Shown here in pieces: positions 48,140 through 56,286 of a DNA stretch of 64,000 nucleotides (its first letter is position 1; each line of letters opens with the position of its first letter). Source of the stretch: Bacillota bacterium (GTDB lineage: Bacteria > Bacillota > Clostridia > Peptostreptococcales > Anaerovoracaceae); the NCBI GenBank assembly GCA_017522185.1, contig JAFWZZ010000024.1, positions 62,001 through 126,000 on the forward strand. The letters are read 5' to 3'. A program made the position numbers and the translations under genes. The notes under the pieces are model-generated. The model was given only the letters and a program-made list of their open reading frames with translations. It did no database searches and had not been told where the DNA came from.

Positions 48140-49206
48140 AAATCAAAGATGTATTAGTAATTAATCCGGGATCAACCTCTACGAAGATTGCAGTTTACAC
48201 CGATGAAGCCAGAGAGGTTGTATTCGAAACCAACATCGTCCATGACGAGGAAAAAATCAATGATTTTCCGAATGTGGCCGCGCAGAGAGTTTACAGAACG
48301 GAAACCGTGATGGAATTCCTCAAATCGAAGAATTACGATATGAGGAATCTTTCTGCAGTAGTCGGCCGTGGAGGCATGGTGCCTGAACTGAAGGGCGGCG
48401 GCTACAAGGTAAACGAAAAGCTCTGCACCAGAATGGCCAGTGCAGATATCCCGCAGCATGCATCCAGCCTGGGGGCTTTGATCGCCTATGCCATTGCAAA
48501 ACCGCTGGGTCTGCCTGCTTACATATACGACTCCACCATGGGCTATGACCTTCTGGACATCGCGAAGATTACAGGGATTGCTGAAGTAGAAAGACACGGC
48601 GGCATCCACCTGCTGAACTCCAGGGCCCAGGCGATCAAATACTATAAGGCAAAGGATCAGGATTATCGCAACAAGCAGTTCATCGTCTGCCACATGGGCG
48701 GCGGCATCACGGCCAACGCATGGAAGGCCGGCAAGGTTGTGGACGTATCTTCTTACGACGATGGTCCGATGGCACCGGAACGTTCCGGCGGCATTCCTCT
48801 GCTGCTGTTCAAACGTCTTTGCTTTGACGGCAGACATACAGAAGCGGATATCGATAAGCTGATCAGCGGCCGTGGCGGACTGTTCTCCTACTTAGGCACA
48901 AAGGACTGCCGTGAGGTAGAACGCATGATTGCAAACGGCGACCACTACGCGAAGATGGTTTACGAGGCCATGGTGCTGCAGGTTGCAAAAGCCATCGCGG
49001 GACTTTCCTGCACGCTGAAGGGCAAGGTTGATGTCATCATCTTAACCGGCGGCATCGCCCATTCCCACAAACTGACTTCCATGATTAAAGAATACTGCGA
49101 ACACATCGCACCGATCGTGGTGTTGCCAGGCGAAAGCGAGCTGGAAGCACTGGCGCAGGGTGCAGTCAGAATGATGCAGGGCGAAGAAATCACACAGGAA
49201 TACTAA
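48136..49206 (+). CDS. buk: Butyrate kinase
   Basis: A 356-residue acetate/butyrate kinase of the ASKHA fold, making butyrate and ATP from butyryl phosphate. The N-terminal [76 protein letters not shown] and [13 protein letters not shown] are diagnostic. The start at 48136 overlaps nfo by 4 bases. Phosphotransbutyrylase (ptb), its usual partner, is not in the window. Branched-chain acyl phosphates are possible alternative substrates. Confidence 0.94.
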   Translation: MKIKDVLVINPGSTSTKIAVYTDEAREVVFETNIVHDEEKINDFPNVAAQRVYRTETVMEFLKSKNYDMRNLSAVVGRGGMVPELKGGGYKVNEKLCTRMASADIPQHASSLGALIAYAIAKPLGLPAYIYDSTMGYDLLDIAKITGIAEVERHGGIHLLNSRAQAIKYYKAKDQDYRNKQFIVCHMGGGITANAWKAGKVVDVSSYDDGPMAPERSGGIPLLLFKRLCFDGRHTEADIDKLISGRGGLFSYLGTKDCREVERMIANGDHYAKMVYEAMVLQVAKAIAGLSCTLKGKVDVIILTGGIAHSHKLTSMIKEYCEHIAPIVVLPGESELEALAQGAVRMMQGEEITQEY

Positions 49207-49237
49207 AGAATGTAAATGGAAAGGAATTCACTATAAA

Positions 49238-49507
49238 ATGAAGGTAGCATACGGAAGAAAAGTATTTATTGCAATTATTATCACAGGGCTTTTGGAGCTG
49301 CTGGCATTTCCATTTCTGGGAAGCGGGATTGAGCAGAACAAAGGCACAGTGCTGTTCTGCATAGTCATGGCAGTCGGCGGTGGTATTTTCACCTATATGG
49401 ATATGCCGGAAGAGTCCGCAGAAGAAAAGATGCGTGTAACAAATATCCTAACCGCAATTATGCTGCTGGTTGCAGAAACCTACGCGGCGGGTATGTTGCT
49501 GTTGTAA
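49238..49507 (+). CDS. Small three-helix membrane protein
   Basis: An 89-residue hydrophobic protein with three predicted helices (VFIAIIITGLLELLAFPFLG, GTVLFCIVMAVGGGIFTYM, ILTAIMLLVAETYAAGMLLL) and a short charged loop (DMPEESAEEKMR). AAAGGAA precedes the ATG. It follows buk by 31 bases, before the shared terminator, so it is probably the last gene of the nfo-buk unit. No family recognised. Confidence 0.68.
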   Translation: MKVAYGRKVFIAIIITGLLELLAFPFLGSGIEQNKGTVLFCIVMAVGGGIFTYMDMPEESAEEKMRVTNILTAIMLLVAETYAAGMLLL

Positions 49508-49537
49508 GACGACGTAAAATTACATAAGGAAAATAAG

Positions 49538-49573
49538 AGAGAGCGTTTCCACTGGATGGGAACGCTCTCTTTG
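49538..49573. terminator. Bidirectional terminator after the buk unit
   Basis: A 13-base stem with one mismatch (49538-49550 with 49558-49570), then TTTG on the plus strand. Confidence 0.85.
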
Positions 49574-49584
49574 TATGAGCAGAT

Positions 49585-51024
49585 TTATTCTGTTTCTTCA
49601 TCAGAAGATCTGCTGCGCAGTGCCATCTGGGCGGCAGCGTGACGGCTGTGAACATCTAATTTCTGATAAATCTTCTTGGTGTAATCTTTTACGGTATGTT
49701 CAGAGAGGAACAGAATCTTTGCGATATCGCCATTACTGTAACCGTAGCTGATTAAATCCAACACTTCTTTTTCGCGGGCAGTCAGTGTTTCGATCAGCTT
49801 GCTTTCCGGCGTTACCGCCTTTGTCTGTTTTGTTGCCGGTGCACTTGCTGGTACACTTGCATCTGCATCTGCAGGCACGATCTTTCTCGTCAGGGAGAAG
49901 ATGAGGAATGGTGCCAGGTGCATGTACAGCAGCTGAAGAGTAACCATAATCATCAGATAAACCAGAAGCAGCATCTGGGTGTTGTCGCGGAAGGCTTCGA
50001 CCATTGCGCTTTGAATCACTACCGTTGCCACCGCGATAAACATGCAGGCCGGCACGATATGCTTTGATGGATAATGCTTCACCAGAATCAGCTCGTACAG
50101 CGGAAGGAACTGACATGGTGCGAAGCCGAAACCGATGCAGACGCATGCCAGGTAGGTCACGGATGGAATATAGGCTGATGCGAAGAGTATCAGGAATCCC
50201 ACTACAGAGACGGACATCAGTACTGGAACCAGACGCAACGGATGCAGAATCTTCTTCTTATACAGTATGTACATTGTCAGGCTGGCAACGGCATCGCTGA
50301 AGTATGCGATTGCTACTCCGTTTTTAACATCGGCTACGGCAGCCGAACCACAGAGGGTCATCAGGCAGCTTACTACGGCTAGGGCACAAAGTCCGGTGAA
50401 GAGGTGCTTCGGACAAAGGATTCCGTCACCCTTCTTTACAAAACGCGGACAGGCAGCCTTTCCTGCAGGCAGGGTGAAGAAGAAGTACAGCAGCATCAGC
50501 AGCATCATGACAACGACCACGCGGAACGCGGAGAAGGTAATCGGCACAGTGTCGTTTTGCACCAGCGCAATGATCAGAAAGGAGACACCGTAAGCGATGG
50601 TCAGATGGGTAACGGCACTTTTCTCCGTTATCATGTTGACGATGACGAAAGATTCAAACCCAATCATAATGCAGCAGCAAAAGATGTGGGCATAAATCAA
50701 AAGCAGCAGTGTCTCAGGCGGCAGGGGCAGAAAAAGTCCGCCGATGGTAGCCAGCGCGCCAATGGTAAAAAATCTTTGTGCCTGAACGACCCCCTGTGGG
50801 AACGCAATCATATAGATAATCGTCAGGATATAGCAGGCTGCAATCAAGGTCGTGGCATTATCCATGTCCACCGGAATCGGTGTCCGGTTGTCGATGACCA
50901 GAGATGGCCCCATGAAATAGATGAAACCCATCTGCCATGCATTGAACATGGCGAAACAGATGAGTCGAAACAGCGGGATGTCGATACGCCGGTTTTGGTT
51001 TTCGAGTAAGATAGAATGATTCAT
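49585..51024 (-). CDS. Multi-span membrane regulator with LuxR-type helix-turn-helix
   Basis: A 479-residue protein. Residues 1-385 contain about twelve hydrophobic helices in a transporter-like arrangement, for example FPQGVVQAQRFFTIGALATIGGLFL and TYLACVCIGFGFAPCQFLPLYEL. A linker rich in Ala, Pro and Ser follows, then a C-terminal LuxR domain (LTAREKEVLDLISYGYSNGDIAKILFLSEHTVKDYTKKIYQKLDVHSR). The membrane part probably senses or transports a ligand and the DNA-binding domain responds. AAAAGGAGC lies before the ATG. It faces the zinc-ribbon cluster, a possible target. Confidence 0.87.
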   Translation of the reverse strand: MNHSILLENQNRRIDIPLFRLICFAMFNAWQMGFIYFMGPSLVIDNRTPIPVDMDNATTLIAACYILTIIYMIAFPQGVVQAQRFFTIGALATIGGLFLPLPPETLLLLIYAHIFCCCIMIGFESFVIVNMITEKSAVTHLTIAYGVSFLIIALVQNDTVPITFSAFRVVVVMMLLMLLYFFFTLPAGKAACPRFVKKGDGILCPKHLFTGLCALAVVSCLMTLCGSAAVADVKNGVAIAYFSDAVASLTMYILYKKKILHPLRLVPVLMSVSVVGFLILFASAYIPSVTYLACVCIGFGFAPCQFLPLYELILVKHYPSKHIVPACMFIAVATVVIQSAMVEAFRDNTQMLLLVYLMIMVTLQLLYMHLAPFLIFSLTRKIVPADADASVPASAPATKQTKAVTPESKLIETLTAREKEVLDLISYGYSNGDIAKILFLSEHTVKDYTKKIYQKLDVHSRHAAAQMALRSRSSDEETE

Positions 51025-51165
51025 ATATAAAGCTCCTTTTCAAGCGTTTTTTCTCTTATTATACCAAAACACCACCAACGGGGGATACCCATTTTCAGAA
51101 AATTCCAATAGAATACAGCCAAGTAAACAAGCAAATCACCAGGACGCGAAACGGAGGTGAGAAGT

Positions 51166-51477
51166 ATGCGGCGATTCTATAAGCAAATTCGTTTCGATAT
51201 CAATTTAAAACGATTCTATGTAGCATGTGCGGTCTGCGGAGAACGGCTTTATGGAAAGAAATTGCCGTTGTTATGTCCCAGCCAGACTCGTATCAAAGAA
51301 TTGGAACTCGGCCAGGGCGGCTGGCTGGAGCAGCAAACCTATAACCATACCAAAGCTGTTTCGGTACAGTACCTTTCCCGCTTCTATGATCAGTGTCCGC
51401 ACTGCGGCTCATGGATTTGCGACCAATGCTACAGCGTGGTAGAAGAAAAAGGCTGCTTCTACTGTAATAAATTGTAG
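51166..51477 (+). CDS. Cysteine-rich zinc-ribbon protein
   Basis: A 103-residue basic protein with eight cysteines in pairs that could bind two zinc ions: CAVC near residue 21, a lone Cys after KKLPLL, then CPHC, ICDQC and CFYC in the last 35 residues. The N-terminal RRFYKQIRFDINLKRFY is strongly basic. The start at 51166 has GGAGGTGAG upstream. It is the first gene after the divergent membrane LuxR gene. No family recognised; RNA- or protein-binding is a guess based on the ribbons. Confidence 0.72.
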   Translation: MRRFYKQIRFDINLKRFYVACAVCGERLYGKKLPLLCPSQTRIKELELGQGGWLEQQTYNHTKAVSVQYLSRFYDQCPHCGSWICDQCYSVVEEKGCFYCNKL

Positions 51478-51609
51478 CAGAAAAAAGAATGGATGTGTTG
51501 GTAGGAAACCTACCCGAACAGGCAAAAAACGACCAATTCAAATAGGGGATAAGAATCCGGAGATACTTTATAATGGAAAAAATCATTATGTATATAAAGA
51601 GGTACAATC

Positions 51610-51894
51610 GTGAAACAGCCAGAAGGAAACGGGACAAAATTTTTTGAGTATATCAATAAGGCAAAGGATGAGTTTGCAAAGATTCTGGAAATCTATCCGG
51701 AGCTGGCACTTCTGTCAGACCGAGAAATCGAGGTTTTTGAACAGCTTTTATCTGATAAGACCCTGGCGCAGATTGCAGAGACCTTGTTCATATCCCACTC
51801 GACGGTACATTTTCACTGCAAAAACATCTATAGGAAGCTGGGAATTACCAGCAGGAGACAATTTATTATCACTTATAAGGATTTATGTCAATAA
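51610..51894 (+). CDS. Small LuxR-type helix-turn-helix regulator
   Basis: A 94-residue protein consisting of a short helical N terminus (KFFEYINKAKDEFAKILEIYPELALL) and one LuxR/GerE DNA-binding domain (LSDREIEVFEQLLSDKTLAQIAETLFISHSTVHFHCKNIYRKLGITSRRQFI). There is no receiver domain. It starts at GTG 51610 with AGAGGT upstream. It heads the zinc-ribbon/lipoprotein unit, 22 bases before the next gene, so it probably regulates it; the signal is unknown. Confidence 0.83.
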   Translation: MKQPEGNGTKFFEYINKAKDEFAKILEIYPELALLSDREIEVFEQLLSDKTLAQIAETLFISHSTVHFHCKNIYRKLGITSRRQFIITYKDLCQ

Positions 51895-51916
51895 GAGAGG
51901 TTAGAAGGAGGATATC

Positions 51917-52819
51917 ATGGGACTGTTTGATAAGGCAATGAAACAGGGATTAGGGGAAGCGTTAGGCAAGGCAGCAAAGCAACTGGACCAGGCGGTGAAC
52001 CAGGTGAGCAATCAGATGAACGGTGGTCAGCCACAGCCGCAAAATCAGCAGATGCAGCAACAGCAATATGCACAGCCACAGCAGCAGTACAGCCAGCAGC
52101 CGCAGCAGAATATGGGACAGCCGGCAGCGGGTGCGGGACTTAGTGCAGGCCTGGGCGGATTCTTCGCGAACCTGGAGAAGTCGGCAAAGAGCTTTGCGAC
52201 GGAACTGGGAAAAGACATGAAGATCTGTCCAAATTGTGGTAAACCATCCGGTAAGGACCAGCAGTTCTGTCCGGAATGCGGCGCGAAACTGCCAGAAGAA
52301 ACGGTAGCGGAAGGTGCCATTTGTCCGAATTGTGGGAAGCAGAATGATATTGGAACAAAATTCTGTCAGGACTGCGGAACAAAATTACCATCTGCAGTGG
52401 CAGAAGAGCAGGCAGCGGAAGCGGCAGATGCCAGTGTCATGGCACAGTGGGATGAACAGCTGGGAGCCTTCCCGAAGTGGAACTGCGGCGGCTCCAAGTA
52501 CAACATTGAAATGTATGATAACTACTATTCTTTTACCGCATTCTTCCCACAGGGCATGGGTGCAGAGGCGGCAGTCAATCAGTACCGCCAGATTCTGCAG
52601 CAGGAGGGTTTTCAGCCGGCGGGACAGTATCCGTCTATGGACCACCTGTATAAGATGTACAACGGCAGATGCTTACACGTGGATTTAGAACACTGCTTCG
52701 AAGGTGACTACGAATGGCCGACCATCGGCTTTGATTTAAGCGAACCGACAGGCGGATTCGACTACGTGAAACCGGAACCGAAGAAACCAACAGGGCTAAA
52801 GGACCTGTTTAATCTGTAG
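51917..52819 (+). CDS. Double zinc-ribbon protein with Gln-rich linker
   Basis: A 300-residue protein in four parts: a short amphipathic N terminus (MGLFDKAMKQGLGEALGKAAKQLDQAVNQV), a Gln/Pro-rich disordered stretch (about 35-68), two zinc ribbons (ICPNCGKPSG...FCPECG near 103 and ICPNCGKQND...FCQDCG near 134), and a C-terminal alpha/beta region (about 175-285, ending EWPTIGFDLSEPTGGFDY). No membrane segment is evident. AGGAGG precedes the ATG. The ribbons recur in the next genes of the cluster; the function is unknown. Confidence 0.8.
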   Translation: MGLFDKAMKQGLGEALGKAAKQLDQAVNQVSNQMNGGQPQPQNQQMQQQQYAQPQQQYSQQPQQNMGQPAAGAGLSAGLGGFFANLEKSAKSFATELGKDMKICPNCGKPSGKDQQFCPECGAKLPEETVAEGAICPNCGKQNDIGTKFCQDCGTKLPSAVAEEQAAEAADASVMAQWDEQLGAFPKWNCGGSKYNIEMYDNYYSFTAFFPQGMGAEAAVNQYRQILQQEGFQPAGQYPSMDHLYKMYNGRCLHVDLEHCFEGDYEWPTIGFDLSEPTGGFDYVKPEPKKPTGLKDLFNL

Positions 52820-52872
52820 ATAAAGAAAATCACACTACGAAATATAAAGCGATGGTAAAGGAGGGGAACGAT

Positions 52873-53565
52873 ATGAAGAAGCTGTTATTATTAGGGTTAA
52901 CGCTGGCGATGGCATTTACCATGGTAGCCTGTGGCGGCGGAGATGATAAGCCTTCCGCAGAAGACGCAGCGAAAAAGGCAGTAGAGCAGGCAGAAGAATT
53001 TGAATCCTTCAGCGTAGAGGCAGTAGAACATTATCTCAAGAGTGCAGTGAACATGGAACTGACTTCTGTGGCACCGGATTGGGAATATACCATAGGCGAG
53101 AAGAGTGCATACGCAGACGATCCGTCCAGCGGTTACGGACACACAGTTGTTTTGTTCAGCAAGAAGGACGGAGAGGTAACGAGTGACGAATATCAGGCAT
53201 GGCTGCAGAAAGTCTTTGATGCAACGGCGAAAGCCTCTCAGGACGGATATAACATCGTAGGATGGGAATTTGTAGCGGAAGGAGAAGATCCATTTAAGGA
53301 AACAACGTTAGACAAGGCGATGGACGGTTTTCTGCAGGGATGGTGTTTCCGCGTCAATGATAAGAGCATGACGGTATACGTTTCCCAGGCTTACGATAAC
53401 GATAAGGAAAGTGAAATCGGCGAGATGTTCTACTACTATGGCGTGAAAGTAGATATCGGTGTAGGCCTGCAGAAGAGTTTTGATGATACCATGGAAGATA
53501 TGGAAGAAGCCTTAGAAGAGAATGAAGACGAGATCAAAGATGCAATTGAAGATTATGCAGAATAG
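52873..53565 (+). CDS. Lipoprotein, unknown function (first of two)
   Basis: A 230-residue predicted lipoprotein: signal MKKLLLLGLTLAMAFTMVAC with the lipobox cysteine at residue 20, then a Gly/Asp-rich spacer. The mature part is acidic, with a mixed alpha/beta domain (APDWEYTIGEKSAYADDPSS, YNIVGWEFVAEGEDPF) and an acidic helical C terminus (DTMEDMEEALEENEDEIKDAIEDYAE). The start at 52873 has AAAGGAGGGG upstream. It is translated from the same unit as the zinc-ribbon genes. No family recognised. Confidence 0.8.
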   Translation: MKKLLLLGLTLAMAFTMVACGGGDDKPSAEDAAKKAVEQAEEFESFSVEAVEHYLKSAVNMELTSVAPDWEYTIGEKSAYADDPSSGYGHTVVLFSKKDGEVTSDEYQAWLQKVFDATAKASQDGYNIVGWEFVAEGEDPFKETTLDKAMDGFLQGWCFRVNDKSMTVYVSQAYDNDKESEIGEMFYYYGVKVDIGVGLQKSFDDTMEDMEEALEENEDEIKDAIEDYAE

Positions 53566-53592
53566 GCGTATCAAAAGTAGGAGGGGAAACAA

Positions 53593-53988
53593 ATGGCTTT
53601 TTTAGATAAGATCAATCAAGTGGCAAAGAATATTGGAGATAAGACTAACGATGCTATTGAAAATACGAAACTAAGTCAGAAAATCAATTCGGAAAAGGCT
53701 GCGGCAGGAGAAGACTTCAAGAGAATCGGGGAGTATTACTACAACGTATACTTGTCCGGAGGTGAGGTAGCTCCGGAGGTCCTGGAATTTTGTCAGAACG
53801 CGAAACTTCATCTAGATTCTGCAGCAGCGGCACAGATGGAAATTGAACGGAACAAGGCAGAAGGCCCACAGACTATGCAGGCGGCTCCGGCACAGGGGGC
53901 GCAGGGAGGCGGGTTTTGCCAAAACTGTGGCACACCATTGGCACCAGGAACTAAGTTCTGCCAGGGTTGCGGGATGAAGATAGAGTAA
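53593..53988 (+). CDS. Zinc-ribbon protein with helical N terminus
   Basis: A 131-residue protein with a long N-terminal amphipathic helical region (FLDKINQVAKNIGDKTNDAIENTKLSQKI), a middle helical part, a Gly/Ala/Gln-rich linker and one C-terminal zinc ribbon (FCQNCGTPLAPGTKFCQGCGMKIE). The N-terminal part resembles proteins described as zinc ribbon domain-containing with coiled-coil tails. AGGAGGGG precedes the ATG; spacing to its neighbours is 27 and 14 bases, consistent with one operon. Function unknown. Confidence 0.78.
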   Translation: MAFLDKINQVAKNIGDKTNDAIENTKLSQKINSEKAAAGEDFKRIGEYYYNVYLSGGEVAPEVLEFCQNAKLHLDSAAAAQMEIERNKAEGPQTMQAAPAQGAQGGGFCQNCGTPLAPGTKFCQGCGMKIE

Positions 53989-54002
53989 AGGAGGACGCAT
54001 CG

Positions 54003-54671
54003 ATGAAAAAATGGCTGATATTACTATTATCCGTGACGATGATCTTCATGTTTACTGGATGTGGCGGCGGTGAAGAACCTGCGCCAACAGCAACAGAAGG
54101 TGAACAGGTGCAGCAGGAAGAACCTGCAGCCGAACCGGAAGAATTAAGCGGATTCGCGGGAACAAAGACCGGTGCATTCTATTCCCAGTTTGCAGACGGT
54201 AAGATGTACATGGAATATGAAACCGAAATAGAAGGACAGCAGATGACCCTCATTTCTGCAATCAATGGAGATAAAACCTATTCCGAAAGCAGAATGGGTG
54301 ATGTTACAGCAGGTGTCAGCATCATAGACGGAGATGTGATGTACACCATCGACCACAACAGCAAAATGGTTGTGAAGATGCCGTTGCAGGCAGACGCACA
54401 GACTATCGCAACGGACATCATGGAAGAAAGCGACGTTAACATGGATGAGATGAAGTCCGGCAAACGCACCATTGATGGCAGGGAATATGACACAGAAGAG
54501 TGGCATATGGAAGACGGCGCATCCATCATGTGTTTCGATGGAGATCAGCTGGCATACATAATCGGTGAAGCAGATGGAACAGAAGCCATCATGAAAATCG
54601 TTAAGGTTTCCAAAGATGTAGACGAAAGTCTGTTTGAGATTCCTGACGACTATCAGATGATGGAAATGTAG
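54003..54671 (+). CDS. Lipoprotein, unknown function (second of two)
   Basis: A 222-residue predicted lipoprotein: signal MKKWLILLLSVTMIFMFTGC with lipobox cysteine at residue 20, then an acidic Pro/Glu/Thr-rich spacer (about 24-50). The mature domain is beta-rich and reads like an LppX/LolA-like fold (FYSQFADGKMYMEYETEIEGQQMTLISAINGDKTYSES, EEWHMEDGASIMCFDGDQLAYII, LFEIPDDYQMMEM). That fold is known in lipid-carrying lipoproteins; here it is only a suggestion. The start at 54003 has AAAGGAGG upstream. Confidence 0.78.
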   Translation: MKKWLILLLSVTMIFMFTGCGGGEEPAPTATEGEQVQQEEPAAEPEELSGFAGTKTGAFYSQFADGKMYMEYETEIEGQQMTLISAINGDKTYSESRMGDVTAGVSIIDGDVMYTIDHNSKMVVKMPLQADAQTIATDIMEESDVNMDEMKSGKRTIDGREYDTEEWHMEDGASIMCFDGDQLAYIIGEADGTEAIMKIVKVSKDVDESLFEIPDDYQMMEM

Positions 54672-54689
54672 AAGAAACGGAGGTGGACC

Positions 54690-55202
54690 ATGGCTAGATT
54701 TTGCAAAGAATGCGGGGCCGAAATCCCTGAAGGTGTAAGCTTTTGCAACGCATGCGGCGCGCCCGTGGACCAGCCCACGCAGCAGACGGTATCAGTCGTA
54801 CAGCCTGCACAGCAGGCAGCATCACAGCCGGTGCAACAGCCAAAGGCGCAGCCGGCCCCTTTGATGGACGACACTGTAGGCACAGGGTATTTCTTCGGCA
54901 TGATGCTGGTGTACGCACTTCCAATCGTCGGCTGGATTGCATGTATCCTGACCGCACTGAAAGGAAAGCATCAGACGAAGAAAAACTTCGCGAAAGCGAT
55001 GATGATCTGGTTAATCATTGGCCTGGTACTCTCCCTGATTACAGGGGTAATCATCACCTGGCTGGGCACGCTCTTAGTTGACTATATCAACGAGCTTGCC
55101 GCAGCAGAATTGGGAGAAAATGGGGAGATTGGAGAGTTTCAGGATTTATTAAATCAGTTACAGCAATATGAAAACGGAGAGGCAGCTCTCCCGGCAGAAT
55201 AG
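54690..55202 (+). CDS. Zinc-ribbon membrane protein
   Basis: A 170-residue protein with an N-terminal zinc ribbon (FCKECGAEIPEGVSFCNACGAPV, about residues 4-26), a Gln/Pro/Ala-rich linker, and two transmembrane helices (YFFGMMLVYALPIVGWIACILTAL and MMIWLIIGLVLSLITGVIITWLGTLLV). An acidic C-terminal tail follows. The ribbon is probably cytoplasmic. ACGGAGG precedes the ATG. The plan (ribbon, linker, helices) is widespread in Clostridia but uncharacterised. Confidence 0.8.
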   Translation: MARFCKECGAEIPEGVSFCNACGAPVDQPTQQTVSVVQPAQQAASQPVQQPKAQPAPLMDDTVGTGYFFGMMLVYALPIVGWIACILTALKGKHQTKKNFAKAMMIWLIIGLVLSLITGVIITWLGTLLVDYINELAAAELGENGEIGEFQDLLNQLQQYENGEAALPAE

Positions 55203-55212
55203 GAGGTACAAA

Positions 55213-56199
55213 ATGGCTTTTTGTGTAAACTGTGGATCTCAGCTTCCTGATGGAAGCAGATTTTGTGGAAATTGTGGCGCACAGCAGGGTGGCGGCGCAC
55301 CGGCACCTATGCAGGGCGGCGCACCGGCCGGTCAGCAGTTGGGTGCAAACCAGATGCAAAAGAACGGTGTCATCTTCACCAAGGCTGATGTGATCGACTT
55401 CGAAATTTTCGGCGACGACATGCAGCTGGTTGAAATCGAACTGGACCCGGGCGAAAGCGTAATCGCAGAAGCAGGGGCAATGAACTATATGGAATCCTGC
55501 ATCAAGATGGAAACCGTATTTGGTGATGGCAGCGGCGCAGATCAGGGCAAGGGCCTGGGCGGCAAGCTGCTCAGCGCAGGAAAGAGAGCACTGACCGGTG
55601 AAGGACTGTTCATGACCGTATTCCAGAATGCAGACCCTGCAAGAAAGGCAAAGGTTGCCTTCGCATCACCATACCCAGGTAAGATTATTCCTGTAGACCT
55701 GGATACCTTTGATCAGCAGCTGATCTGCCAGAAGTCCGCATTCCTTTGTGCGGCAAAGGGCGTAAACGTAGGCATCCACCTGCAGAAGAAACTGGGCGCA
55801 GGCCTGTTCGGCGGCGAAGGCTTCATTATGCAGAAGCTGACAGGTGACGGTGTTATCTTCCTCAATGCAGGCGGCACTATCATCAAAAAGACTCTGGAAG
55901 CAGGCGAAACCCTGAAGCTGGATACAGGCTGTCTGGTAGCCATGAGTGCAACAGTTGATTACGATGTAGCGTTGCAGAACGACATCAAGAACGGTTTCCT
56001 GGGCGGCGAAGGACTGTTCCTGGCAACCTTAACAGGTCCGGGCGAAGTATGGCTGCAGTCCTTACCATTCAGCAGAATGGCTGACGAAATCATCAAAGCA
56101 TCCAGAGATAACAAAGGTGAAAACAAAGGCTTCGCCAATCCGGTAAACGAAGTAACCGGCGGTCTCAATGATGCACTGGGCGGACTGTTTAAGTTCTAA
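55213..56199 (+). CDS. Zinc-ribbon AIM24 (TIGR00266-type) protein, copy 1
   Basis: A 328-residue protein with an N-terminal zinc ribbon (FCVNCGSQLPDGSRFCGNCGAQQ) and a large AIM24/TIGR00266 domain from about residue 50 to 320. Glycine-rich turns typical of this beta-fold are seen in GEGLFMTVFQNADPARKAKVAFASPYPGKIIPVDL, LGAGLFGGEGFIMQKLTGDGVIFLNAGG and NGFLGGEGLFLATLTGPGEVWLQSLPFSRM. AIM24 is a mitochondrial membrane-organisation factor in yeast; the bacterial role is unknown. The start at 55213 has AGGAGG upstream. It closes the operon before the hairpin at 56222. It is a close paralogue of 59822-60778. Confidence 0.88.
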   Translation: MAFCVNCGSQLPDGSRFCGNCGAQQGGGAPAPMQGGAPAGQQLGANQMQKNGVIFTKADVIDFEIFGDDMQLVEIELDPGESVIAEAGAMNYMESCIKMETVFGDGSGADQGKGLGGKLLSAGKRALTGEGLFMTVFQNADPARKAKVAFASPYPGKIIPVDLDTFDQQLICQKSAFLCAAKGVNVGIHLQKKLGAGLFGGEGFIMQKLTGDGVIFLNAGGTIIKKTLEAGETLKLDTGCLVAMSATVDYDVALQNDIKNGFLGGEGLFLATLTGPGEVWLQSLPFSRMADEIIKASRDNKGENKGFANPVNEVTGGLNDALGGLFKF

Positions 56200-56221
56200 A
56201 ATATGAATTAACGAGAGATGA

Positions 56222-56250
56222 AGAGGGCTGGGAAAGAAACAGCCCTCTGT
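56222..56250 (+). terminator. Hairpin terminator after the first AIM24 gene
   Basis: AGAGGGCTG and CAGCCCTCT enclose a 9-base loop; GTTTG follows. The next ATG is 37 bases later, so partial readthrough is likely. Confidence 0.7.
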
Positions 56251-56286
56251 TTGTAAAAAACGATACAAAAGAGGAGGTGAAAAATC

